Of a DNA stretch of 27,721 bases, positions 1 through 7,299 are shown piece by piece. This DNA is from JBCBXA01 sp039816825 (GTDB lineage Bacteria > Pseudomonadota > Alphaproteobacteria > Rhizobiales > Rhizobiaceae). The notes beneath the pieces were generated by a model, which had not been told where the DNA came from, searched no databases, and saw nothing but the letters and a program-made list of their open reading frames with translations. Positions within the stretch are counted from its first letter, which is position 1. Each line of letters opens with the position of its first letter. The stretch spans positions 1-27,721 of the forward strand of contig JBCBXA010000034.1 in the NCBI GenBank assembly GCA_039816825.1. Reading direction: 5' to 3'. The translations under genes were made by a program, and so were the position numbers.

Positions 1-2413
1 TGTCGTCCCCAGAGCCACCGTTAATCACGTCGGCCTGCGCGCTCGCAATCAAGACATCATTTCCGCCAAACGACGTTATCCAGAAGCCGCCAAAGGTGCC
101 CATTGCACCTGCGCTATTTACAGTAACTGAGTCCGAGATCTGCGTTCCTGAAACGCCTGCGCCTATATGGCTGATTCCACCCACAAGCAGGTCACTCATC
201 TGGAAACTTCCATCGTGAGCCGTTGCCCCTCTCAGTGCATCGGTACCGGGCAATTCGATAGTCCCTCCGGTAAAAGCGAGGACGTCGATCTGCGCAAAAC
301 CGCCGCCGTGCCAATTCTTCACTTCAATCGAAGCCCCAGCAACCAAGTCTTCATCTTGATCAATGAACGAAATCAACATGTCCAAATCGAGCTCACCGGC
401 AGAAAAAGCAATCTCTCCGTCCAGCACCAGATCGGCTATACCAATGCTTTGGTCGAAGCTCAGCGTGTCGATTCCGCCATTTTCAAGTCTAATGATCTCT
501 CCAGTATGGCCGTCTCGAACCCAATTCGTACCGCCCGAACCCTTACCTTGCGCCGGGGTATGATACATACTGAATTCGTCGGAATTATCCGAAGTACCGA
601 GAAGATTCTGCTGGAAATCTTTTATGATGAAATAACTTTCATCGATCACAACATGCCCGTCGCCGAGCGAGTAGACATAGGTATCATCACCCAAGCCGCC
701 GCGTAACAAATCTGCTCCGCCGCCGCCGACAAGAATGTCGTCCCCAAGACCGCCCTTTAGCTCGTCGTCACCGCTGCCACCGAGCAAGGTGTCGTCGAAG
801 TCACCGCCCCACAGGGTATCGTTACCGTCCTCACCAGATATGACGAGGCCTCGTGATCCAGCGGCTCCGTTGACATGATTGTTCCTATTGTCTCCGGTAA
901 CGATTGCTGTTGAAGCGTCAACAACGTCGAAATCTGCTGAGTTGCGGCCCGCCAGTATTTCGACTGTTTCGATACGGCCGTCTTCATACTCCAACCGTTG
1001 TTGCGTGCCGAGATCTGCAACAGTAGCGCCGAATTGGTTGTAAGATAGCGAGACATCACCAACGCCGCCTTCCACAATTTGGCCGTTCCGAATGAAAGAA
1101 GCACTGCCCAACAATGCGCTCCCGAACACTTTGACGTCATTGCCGTTGTCGTCGTATGCCGTTCCGTCATCGTAGGCGAGATTGATCTCACTAAATCCAA
1201 GCGAGTCAAGCGTAGCCAGTTCGCCGGCTTCAGATATCCCGTTGGAGTTGACATCCTGCCAAACGCGTAACTCCGTCCAAACGGTGTCGGCAGCAGTGAT
1301 CACGCCATCACCGTTGCCCCCCATCTCTGCCATCAAATCAAATAGCGCCAAGGCTTGAAGATCCGTTACGCCGCCGGTGGGAAGCCACTCTGTGAAGGCT
1401 AGCTCATGAGTCTTGTCAATTTTACCGTCGCCGGCTCCGCGTGATCCATCAGTGTTCAGGTCAATGACAAGGAAAGCATCATCTGAACTAACCCAAGCCG
1501 TACGTTCAAGAAAGCCGTCAGAGTCCATATCAAATAAAACAGTTTGCTGGACGTCTATTTCGACCCCATCTCCATCCATATCGAGAATAATAGGCTTTCC
1601 GTTACCGTCTGTATTTTCGTCAGCCCCACCTTCATTACGATCTCGCCAGCCAACGCCGTCGTTGCGATCTCTCCAATTTGGAACACCATCGTTGTCTCGA
1701 TCACCGCCCCAGTGACCGATGTTTGAATAGTCTTCATCGCGCCAATCCGGGATGCCATCGCCTTGCCCGTTGTTATCTTGATCACCTGACCAATCGACCC
1801 GGTAGGGCTCCGGTTGCCCAATCTCGTGCAGAGGCCCGTCAATACCTTCATTTGGATTTGCGAAGGTACCCTGTAAGCCGAAGCGCCCATCCAAGCCAAT
1901 AAGGTCAGCGAAGCTTCGACCGAAAGCAGATAGGCCCTCAAAAAACCCGCCTGACGTCAATGTTGGCGTATATGTTCCGTCGGCATTATCCACATTGACA
2001 ACTCGGCCGTAGTGATATGCTTGACTGGGGGTCCACTCACCTTGGACAGCAATGTCTTCACCATTCGGCCCAACTAAGTTCTCAATTCTACCGTTTTCAT
2101 CCAGGGTATAAGTCGTGGATGTGTTGTGGACGCGCATGCCGCCGGCGATGTAGGTGTGATATTTTTCAACTTCGAAATTATATGTCTTCCAGCCATCAGT
2201 GGGCGGACCAGAAGACCTAAGGCTAGCCGCGCTGGTAAAGCCTGTGTCGTTAACGACTGGCGCCAGGTTTGGCCTGGTTGCTATAGTTGAAATCTCGCTT
2301 CCGGTGTCCGCTACGAATGCTTCGACAATTTGGCCAGGTGTGAATTTTCCTAGCTGATGTGGGAAACTTCCTTCTGCTTTTGAAGCATTTTGTTCAATCG
2401 AGTTGTTTTGCAT
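1..2413 (-). CDS. RTX/calcium-binding exoprotein starting with a Hint C-terminal half (partial at left edge)
   Basis: The reading frame is open from ATG 2413 to the window edge, 804 residues with no stop. Residues about 75-97 look like the last strands of a Hint/intein domain: YNFEVEKYHTYIAGG, then VHN at 95-97 followed by Thr. Next come acidic DxDxDG repeats (EF-hand or thrombospondin-3 style, about 190-300). After these is a segment typical of large RTX adhesins (ILDMDGDGVEI), then classical RTX nonapeptides such as GGSGDDELKGGLGDDILVG at about 540-570. RTX proteins are normally exported by type I secretion using a C-terminal signal, which would lie outside the window. The first 20 bases overlap the end of the upstream acetyltransferase gene, suggesting coupled translation. 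There is no signal peptide, as expected for a type I substrate. The missing Hint N-terminal half is found two genes upstream (2933-4537). The start is the first ATG in the frame; an in-frame stop lies not far upstream. Confidence 0.85.
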   Translation of the reverse strand, partial: MQNNSIEQNASKAEGSFPHQLGKFTPGQIVEAFVADTGSEISTIATRPNLAPVVNDTGFTSAASLRSSGPPTDGWKTYNFEVEKYHTYIAGGMRVHNTSTTYTLDENGRIENLVGPNGEDIAVQGEWTPSQAYHYGRVVNVDNADGTYTPTLTSGGFFEGLSAFGRSFADLIGLDGRFGLQGTFANPNEGIDGPLHEIGQPEPYRVDWSGDQDNNGQGDGIPDWRDEDYSNIGHWGGDRDNDGVPNWRDRNDGVGWRDRNEGGADENTDGNGKPIILDMDGDGVEIDVQQTVLFDMDSDGFLERTAWVSSDDAFLVIDLNTDGSRGAGDGKIDKTHELAFTEWLPTGGVTDLQALALFDLMAEMGGNGDGVITAADTVWTELRVWQDVNSNGISEAGELATLDSLGFSEINLAYDDGTAYDDNGNDVKVFGSALLGSASFIRNGQIVEGGVGDVSLSYNQFGATVADLGTQQRLEYEDGRIETVEILAGRNSADFDVVDASTAIVTGDNRNNHVNGAAGSRGLVISGEDGNDTLWGGDFDDTLLGGSGDDELKGGLGDDILVGGGGADLLRGGLGDDTYVYSLGDGHVVIDESYFIIKDFQQNLLGTSDNSDEFSMYHTPAQGKGSGGTNWVRDGHTGEIIRLENGGIDTLSFDQSIGIADLVLDGEIAFSAGELDLDMLISFIDQDEDLVAGASIEVKNWHGGGFAQIDVLAFTGGTIELPGTDALRGATAHDGSFQMSDLLVGGISHIGAGVSGTQISDSVTVNSAGAMGTFGGFWITSFGGNDVLIASAQADVINGGSGDD

Positions 2414-2921
2414 AGCTGCCACCGATAAAGCTGTATCCCAGACGTTTAATAAATTTGTGGGTTCGCGCGAGATCTACGCCAGATGTAACATGAAACAGTA
2501 TCTCTGATGAGCCTCTCGCCCGGGACCATCGGTCTACGCCTTTTAGTAGACCAAGGGAAGCACGCCCACCGTTCAACGTTTCACGGAAATCCGAAAGTAC
2601 ATTGATATTATGAATGGTAGTAATAAGTGACCCAGTGCCGATGTGGTACTCGCCAATCGAGCAATAAACGAAGCCAACCGGTTTTTCAGCATCATGACAC
2701 AGCATTACGGCACGCCGCTTCGGGTCATCCAACGCCTGCTCAGCAATTCGTCGAACTTTATGCGGTGCGAACGTTATGTAAGAAAAACGGCTTTCGAAGT
2801 GGGCTTGTTGAGCAAGAAAAGTAATTTGGTCGACCTTGTCCAAAGATTCTAAGATACAAAAAGAAAGTCGCCGTTTTGCTATCTGTCGTATATCCGGATT
2901 CATTTCGGCGGCGTATAACAT
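2394..2921 (-). CDS. GNAT-family N-acetyltransferase between the two Hint halves
   Basis: 175 residues from ATG 2921, which has a good ribosome site (GAGGGAG) about six bases upstream. A TTG at 2936 that overlaps the previous stop codon is the alternative start. The fold assignment rests on family pattern. After an Arg-rich beginning, FESRFSYITF and the following helix lead to a strand KPVGFVYCSI, a central strand ending before NINVLSDFR, and a C-terminal KRLGYSFIGGSYAKQL, which is the usual FxxxGFxxxG ending of GNAT proteins. GNAT enzymes move acyl groups from acyl-CoA to amines. The gene lies in an operon with an RTX protein, and RTX toxin activation by HlyC also uses a GNAT-like fold, so acylation or acetylation of the neighbouring protein is possible. 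HlyC-specific motifs are not seen, so this role is inference. Its 3' end overlaps the RTX gene by 20 bases. Confidence 0.75.
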   Translation of the reverse strand: MLYAAEMNPDIRQIAKRRLSFCILESLDKVDQITFLAQQAHFESRFSYITFAPHKVRRIAEQALDDPKRRAVMLCHDAEKPVGFVYCSIGEYHIGTGSLITTIHNINVLSDFRETLNGGRASLGLLKGVDRWSRARGSSEILFHVTSGVDLARTHKFIKRLGYSFIGGSYAKQLD

Positions 2922-2932
2922 TCGTCTCCCTC

Positions 2933-4537
2933 TCAATGAGCTTTGAAGTTTGCCGAAACCATTGGAGCATCCGGATGAGCCTCAAAGGCTGGCGGGACAT
3001 TCGGTCTTAGCTTATCTCGGGATCCTACTTGGCGATCGGGCGGTGCGGACAACCGCGTTTTAATCTGCTCCCATTCGCCGGCCCGATACACTTCTTCAAC
3101 AGTCAGCTTAGATCTCTTAAGAATGTAGTCTTCCGGCAGAGGCAAATTCTGCGAGAAATGCCAAAGGAGGGGCATCTCTACTCCTTCCACGCCCTTTACG
3201 AGACCGCTTTCAGTAATCTCACCTTGATTGCTAGCAACTAAATCAAGTACCGACAAATCGCGCCCGTCGCCCAAGATAATCCTTGTACCTGAGCGTATTT
3301 GACCGCATTCGTTTACTTTAAATCTACCGTTTGGAAGTCTATCGCCGCAGATAACTTTTACGAAATTGTCGCCTTCAGATCCCACTTTACATCCCGTGGC
3401 TGCTCTGATGAGGCTACCCTGCTCATCAACGACCGCGCCGTCTGTTCGAAGTATGTCCAGTATTGGTACATGCAAACCTTTTAATTCGCCGTCAGAACAA
3501 AAAAAGGCATGTCCAGGGGTGACACCAAATCCCCAAAAATCCAGGATATGATTGACCGTGTTTTCAAATGTTCGGCTGACCTTTCCCGCTTGCAGACACC
3601 CATTTTTATCGTAGGATAATACATAATCACCAGTTTTGATTTCACTTATCGGCTTTCGCTTAAGCGCTGATAGAAATTCAGTAACGCTGCCACTTGGTTT
3701 TCTTGCCAAATAGTTCTTCTCGGCAAGAGACAAAGTAGGTATCATTGTGTTTGATAGAAAACACTCTTGGCGCAAAACAAAAACCTCGTTCAAGATAAAT
3801 TCTCTGAGCGCTTGAACCGCTTCATCCTGATTGCTAGCAACACCGGTCCCTATCAACTCAAACATGAGAGTTGCTCCGCCCCCTATGTTTGTCGATATTG
3901 ATTGGCCGCCTAAGCCAATCAACATGCTGCCAGGAGGGAAAATGTCAGCGAGTGTGTCAGCGATAGCCTGCCGGCCGCTTCCACTCGTGCTAAAATTGGA
4001 GCCGGATAGCCGCTGGTCAATGTTCGCAATTACGTCCCCAACTTCATCGATAGGTACGACCGCTCCAAAGCCACCCTTTATACCATTGACGGTCATTGTA
4101 AATTCGATACCGGCGGCACCTCCCTGAAGATCGTCAACGCGCCCGAATATAACACCAGTCTCGAGGAGCCGATCATTCTCGATTTCAAGATCAAAACTCC
4201 CGCGTGAGTAATCTACGCCAGCTATAATTGCGGCTGAGGCTGTAACCCCCAACTCCAAGCTCGGCTGTCCAAATAAACCTCTACTTATACCTCCTCCCAC
4301 GCCGACCGTGATTTCGCCACCCCCTTCGAGACCGATATTGTTGAATATGCCCACCACTCCCGATCGTGACTGGCCCACGTGTAATGCTGCCCCTCCACTA
4401 CCGAAAAGCTCGTCGACGGCATCTATATTTTCTCGTATCCAGTCTTCAGCCGCCCCCAGATTGAATGTTCCATTCGAGTTGACGATATCATCTGTAGGAT
4501 TTTCGACCCCAAGAAGGTCGCTTAAGGTAAAAGACAT
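2933..4537 (-). CDS. Glycine-rich protein ending in the N-terminal half of a Hint domain
   Basis: 534 residues. Residues 1-258 form a glycine-rich, beta-prone region of unknown function (for example GGGEITVGVGGGISRG at about 72-86). At Cys259 the protein switches to a Hint domain: CFLSNTMIPT (block A with the Cys nucleophile), ISEIKTGDYVLSYD at about 297-310, and block B as VTPGHAFF at 339-346. The rest (about 350-534) has no recognisable block F/G; the expected ending with His-Asn is absent, and instead the protein ends in a Pro-rich tail. The matching C-terminal block lies at the start of the RTX protein at 1-2413. Hint domains drive autocleavage or splicing. Translation begins 15 bases after the upstream gene, with GGGGA about nine bases before ATG. 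There is no signal peptide. What the N-terminal region does is unknown. Confidence 0.8.
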   Translation of the reverse strand: MSFTLSDLLGVENPTDDIVNSNGTFNLGAAEDWIRENIDAVDELFGSGGAALHVGQSRSGVVGIFNNIGLEGGGEITVGVGGGISRGLFGQPSLELGVTASAAIIAGVDYSRGSFDLEIENDRLLETGVIFGRVDDLQGGAAGIEFTMTVNGIKGGFGAVVPIDEVGDVIANIDQRLSGSNFSTSGSGRQAIADTLADIFPPGSMLIGLGGQSISTNIGGGATLMFELIGTGVASNQDEAVQALREFILNEVFVLRQECFLSNTMIPTLSLAEKNYLARKPSGSVTEFLSALKRKPISEIKTGDYVLSYDKNGCLQAGKVSRTFENTVNHILDFWGFGVTPGHAFFCSDGELKGLHVPILDILRTDGAVVDEQGSLIRAATGCKVGSEGDNFVKVICGDRLPNGRFKVNECGQIRSGTRIILGDGRDLSVLDLVASNQGEITESGLVKGVEGVEMPLLWHFSQNLPLPEDYILKRSKLTVEEVYRAGEWEQIKTRLSAPPDRQVGSRDKLRPNVPPAFEAHPDAPMVSANFKAH

Positions 4538-4552
4538 TGGTAAAGTCCCCGT

Positions 4553-5116
4553 TTAATTTTCATAACCTAAACCGCAGAATTCTTGCTGAGCATATGCCAA
4601 CTCTTCATCCGAGCTTATTGTTGGCCACTGCGACCAAAAGATATGCCGCACCATTTGCTCTCCTTGTGAATTGACAACATCCCACGCTATCAGATCGATC
4701 AAAGTCTCCTCCGGAAACTCTTCCAGTAAACCGTCAACCTCTTCCGAGTATATCGCGGAACCATTTGGGGGTATGTCGTCGAACTCTATCAATACTCGTC
4801 CATCTAAGTCTAAAGCCGCTAGCCGATCATCGACCGGCTGAACTAGCAGTCCTGCAATCGTTATATTAGATACGTTTGTGATGTTAATCTGAATAAAATT
4901 CGAACCAGAAGCAGGTATTATGCGGACGAATTCTACGAAACCGCGTTCGGCAACACACTTTTCTAAAGCCGATTTAAGTGTTTGATTATCCGAAATGTAC
5001 TCCTGCGGATTTAGCAACCAATTTAATCTGGAAGCAGCCTGGTCGTCTCCCCTCAATGCGAAAGGGGCGAAGAGGCCAGCAAAGGTAACGAGAACTAAAG
5101 CAGTTTTTCTAATCAA
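4553..5116 (-). CDS. Small exported protein of unknown function
   Basis: 187 residues starting at TTG 5116; no in-frame ATG is near. The N-terminus has a basic residue pair and a hydrophobic core (TALVLVTFAGLFAPFAL), followed by a polar stretch, which fits a Sec signal peptide cleaved around residue 22-24. The mature part is acidic and shows a beta-sandwich-like pattern (NFIQINITNVSNITIAGLLV), with two Cys residues in the mature part (KCVAE and EFCGLGYEN), so one disulfide is possible. I do not recognise a family. It is the first gene of the four-gene operon that holds the split Hint and RTX proteins, 15 bases ahead of the next start, so a periplasmic helper or surface role is a guess from context only. 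The start has no strong ribosome site. Confidence 0.6.
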   Translation of the reverse strand: MIRKTALVLVTFAGLFAPFALRGDDQAASRLNWLLNPQEYISDNQTLKSALEKCVAERGFVEFVRIIPASGSNFIQINITNVSNITIAGLLVQPVDDRLAALDLDGRVLIEFDDIPPNGSAIYSEEVDGLLEEFPEETLIDLIAWDVVNSQGEQMVRHIFWSQWPTISSDEELAYAQQEFCGLGYEN

Positions 5117-5503
5117 AACGGAGTAACCGCAGACAACTATGAAGGGCGATTGGAGGTGGGCAGTGCTCGACAGTAATCACGTTAGGACTTTTGCACGAAC
5201 TCATTTATAAGTGAAGTGATTTTTGCAGGTACTAATCTGATAGCTTATTATGTTCTGCGATGCGCGACACGGATGAATCGATTCGTGCTTAGCGCCAAAT
5301 TCATAGACACTAAGGCGGTTGACCACGAGCGTAGCCACCGCGGCGCCGCTGCCAACGGTGCGTGCGGCCCTACACAATTAGGAAACCTGCGTTTTGCCTA
5401 CGCCCACACGTATCATCTTATCTTTTTGTGTTCGAAAAAGCCTGGATCTTTAGGTATGTAGGCCCGCGGGAGTCACGAAGCACAGCTTATCACTCAACCC
5501 GAT
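5117..5503. other. Intergenic region without a convincing gene
   Basis: About 390 bases upstream of the minus-strand operon. It is more AT-rich than the following module and should contain the promoter of the operon, but I see no clear -35/-10 pair. A plus-strand open frame of 81 residues (5216-5461) has no ribosome site or recognisable sequence. The plus-strand terminator that follows implies something is transcribed rightwards here, perhaps a small RNA. Confidence 0.4.
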
Positions 5504-5531
5504 ACGCCGCCTGCTAGTCAGGCGGCGTTTT
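5504..5531 (+). terminator. Strong intrinsic terminator, plus strand
   Basis: A perfect 10-bp stem (ACGCCGCCTG with CAGGCGGCGT) encloses the loop CTAGT and runs directly into TTTT. The T-run is on the plus strand only. No convincing plus-strand gene precedes it. Confidence 0.75.
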
Positions 5532-5541
5532 CTGTCGGTAA

Positions 5542-5842
5542 ATGTCCGCTCGCTGTAAGAAAGCGGGGTGCAAATTCGTCTTCGCCCCCGAGGCTTCGGT
5601 AGCCTGCTTCCGCAACTCCAAGGGCGGTTTGGATCGATATTATCCAAGCGGCTACCTTTTACCCGTATGGCAGAGACGAACATCGTGCAGCCGTGTGTTC
5701 GTGTGGTGCCGGAACCTTCAGGGTTCCGGTCTACCCGCACCCGCTGCACGAGGACTGCATACGCTGCAGGCACTACCCGCCATACGCCGCATCAGCGCGC
5801 GCTATGGCCCGCCTGCTAGCCCCGTCGCACGGGGGCGATTAG
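5542..5842 (+). pseudogene. Cys-rich small protein gene with an apparent +1 frameshift
   Basis: From ATG 5542 the frame reads MSARCKKAGCKFVF with further Cys residues, but after about 38 residues it turns into low-quality sequence. The +1 frame from about 5656 onward gives GRDEHRAAVCSCGAGTF, then HEDCIRC and RAMARLLAPSHGGD before TAG at 5840-5842. Dropping one T from TTTT at 5657-5660 would join the two parts into one protein of about 99 residues. It would have two possible zinc-binding pairs: CKKAGC, and CSC with CIRC. The gene ends 25 bases before the XRE regulator, so it probably belongs to that module. It may be a real frameshifted pseudogene, a programmed shift or a sequencing error. The family is not recognised. 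Confidence 0.45.
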
Positions 5843-5867
5843 ACTGACCCTCTACCAGCCTAATCAT

Positions 5868-6218
5868 ATGCCTATGAGCACACAATTTGCCCAGGATCTG
5901 CGCCTTGCCCGGCGCAAAGCTGGGTATACCCAAGGTGATGTGGCGCACCTTTTAGCCAGCCACCAATCTATCGTTTCGGATTTGGAGCACGGCAAAGCCC
6001 GACCATCTCTGAACCAGATCATCGATTTGTCGCTGATCTACGGCCGGTCGTTTGAGGCCTTCTTCGGCCAGTTGATCAGCGAGCGTCAGAAGCAGCTGAA
6101 ACGCCAGCTGCGCACGGTCCCGGATCTCGAACGCGCCACGGCCCATACCTTTAACCGTCCCGCTTCGCTCGAGCGCCTAGAGCGGCGATTGGCTAAGCCC
6201 CCCAACCATGACGTCTAG
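5868..6218 (+). CDS. XRE-family HTH transcriptional regulator
   Basis: 116 residues. Residues about 8-62 form a Cro/C1-type helix-turn-helix: LRLARRKAGYTQGDVAHLLA supplies helices 1-2, and SHQSIVSDLEHGKARPSL carries the recognition helix and the usual E-x-G-x-x-x-P ending. The remaining part (about 63-116) is charged and probably helical, perhaps for dimerisation. The last 11 bases overlap the next gene, so the two are likely cotranscribed. A second in-frame ATG at 5874 is an equally possible start, as neither has a clear ribosome site. It probably controls the plasmid- or ICE-like module that follows; its operator is not identified. Confidence 0.85.
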   Translation: MPMSTQFAQDLRLARRKAGYTQGDVAHLLASHQSIVSDLEHGKARPSLNQIIDLSLIYGRSFEAFFGQLISERQKQLKRQLRTVPDLERATAHTFNRPASLERLERRLAKPPNHDV

Positions 6219-6690
6219 AGTCTTGGCCATCGCCGTGGCCTCGGGCAAAGCCGGCTATGTCTTGCTGCAAGGCCAGCAGTTGCTGGATTGGGGGATCGCC
6301 ATCAAAGCCGTAAAGTCCGGCTCGGACTTCGTGGGCTACGTGCAAAGCCTGATCAATGATCTGCAACCGGATGTGGTGGTGACCGAGAAGATCACCCCGG
6401 CCTGCCGCAAGGGCCGCAATACCAAGTCGCTGATCCAATCCATCACCGAGCTGGCCAGCCACAACCCGGTGCTCGATGTGACGATCGAGCGGCCAAGGCT
6501 ATTCCAGACCAAGTATGACGAAGCCAACTACCTCGCCGGGAAGCACCCGGAAGTGATGGGCTACGCCCCAAAGCGTAAGCGCCGGCTCTTCGATTTTGAG
6601 CCCCGCGGCATGGTGCTCTTTGAAGCGCTGGCTCTCGCGGAGGCCGTGATCAACGGCCCCCCGGATCAGCTGGCCGCTGCGATGGGCTAA
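6208..6690 (+). CDS. RNase H-fold / RuvC-like protein with altered catalytic residues
   Basis: 160 residues. The layout suggests a RuvC-type RNase H fold: a first strand with hairpin (RVLAIAVASGKAGYVLL, residues 4-20), a second hairpin, a strand PDVVVTEKI at about 54-62 where RuvC-like enzymes carry a catalytic Glu, and a C-terminal helix FEALALAEAVI at about 138-148 in the place of the usual acidic Asp helix. The first-strand Asp of active nucleases (D-x-G) is missing, replaced by AVASG. It could be an inactive structure-binding protein or use other residues. The gene overlaps the XRE regulator and is followed by a strong bidirectional terminator. Its place in a mobile module suggests a role in processing DNA junctions. 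The fold call is from pattern alone. Confidence 0.5.
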   Translation: MTSRVLAIAVASGKAGYVLLQGQQLLDWGIAIKAVKSGSDFVGYVQSLINDLQPDVVVTEKITPACRKGRNTKSLIQSITELASHNPVLDVTIERPRLFQTKYDEANYLAGKHPEVMGYAPKRKRRLFDFEPRGMVLFEALALAEAVINGPPDQLAAAMG

Positions 6691-6709
6691 CTCCCGAGTC
6701 GAAGCATGT

Positions 6710-6742
6710 CCAAAACACCGCCGCCAACGGGCGGTGTTTTGG
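6710..6742. terminator. Bidirectional intrinsic terminator between convergent genes
   Basis: A perfect 13-bp stem (CCAAAACACCGCC with GGCGGTGTTTTGG) encloses a 7-base loop. A-rich and T-rich arm ends give a U-tract in either direction. It separates the RuvC-like gene (plus) from the H-NS-like gene (minus). Confidence 0.85.
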
Positions 6743-6745
6743 TGT

Positions 6746-7120
6746 TTACTTGATAAGGAACTGATCTGGCGAAGCGCCGCCATCGACGGCCTCTTTGAAC
6801 CAGCGGGGCTGCCGGCCGCGGCCAGACCAGGTCAGGCTGGCATTCTCGGGGTGTTGATATTTCGGCGCTGCGGGCGCCGGGGCTTTGCGCTTGGCGCGGG
6901 GCTTGGGCTTTGTACCACCGGTGAGATCAGTTAGTGCGAAGCCATGCGCTTTGGCCGCCGCTTCAACCTCCTTGAGGGCGTTTGCGCGGGCCGATTGCTC
7001 CTGCGCCGCTAGGGCCGCGTCCACGTCACTTCTGAGCGTCTGCAGCTCTGCCAGTGTCAGCTTGCTCAGATCGACCTGCTTTGGGCTGGGTTTCTTTTTC
7101 GCGGCCGGTTTCTTCGCCAT
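6746..7120 (-). CDS. H-NS-family nucleoid-associated DNA-binding protein
   Basis: 124 residues. The N-terminus is Lys/Ala-rich (KKPAAKKKPSP). A coiled-coil oligomerisation stretch follows at about 17-60 (LTLAELQTLRSDVDAALAAQ), then a basic linker (KPKPRAKRKAPAP). The C-terminal domain at about 88-124 matches the H-NS DNA-binding motif: LTWSGRGRQPRWFKEAVDGG, then the typical DQFLI end. The start ATG at 7120 has GGGGAG a few bases upstream. Proteins of this family silence AT-rich or foreign DNA and are often carried by conjugative plasmids. Here it points leftwards inside a module of rightward genes and diverges from the gene at 7300, so it may control the shared region 7121-7299. It could also act on the AT-richer operons in this window; that is inference. 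Confidence 0.85.
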   Translation of the reverse strand: MAKKPAAKKKPSPKQVDLSKLTLAELQTLRSDVDAALAAQEQSARANALKEVEAAAKAHGFALTDLTGGTKPKPRAKRKAPAPAAPKYQHPENASLTWSGRGRQPRWFKEAVDGGASPDQFLIK

Positions 7121-7299
7121 GGTGGTGCTCCCCTACACTGTGTGGCCGGTGTGTATGTCCTGGCGATGCGAATTGCAAAGCGACAGCATGGATACGCTAC
7201 GCCAGCTTACGTTGGCGCGCCGATATGTCCGTTGACACAATGTCCTTCGCCCGGGCAGCCTCACATTCATTGATTAAAACAAATACTGTGAGGGTAACG

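Noticed and set aside
757..1941. Minus-strand open frames in other frames of the RTX gene
   Set aside because: They are shadows; the continuous frame with RTX and Hint motifs runs through the whole region.
2394..2921. HlyC-type toxin acyltransferase
   Set aside because: The sequence follows the general GNAT pattern and I do not see HlyC-specific motifs.
5117..5541. tRNA gene or CRISPR array
   Set aside because: No cloverleaf-like pairing with conserved T-arm sequence and no regularly spaced repeats were seen here or elsewhere in the window.
5450..5773. Minus-strand open frame of 107 residues
   Set aside because: It runs through the plus-strand terminator and opposes the Cys-rich gene; Arg-rich composition suggests a shadow.
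5507..5819. Direct repeat CCGCCTGCTAG at 5507-5517 and 5809-5819 as attachment site
   Set aside because: Only 11 bases, 302 bases apart and not flanking a module; likely chance in GC-rich DNA.
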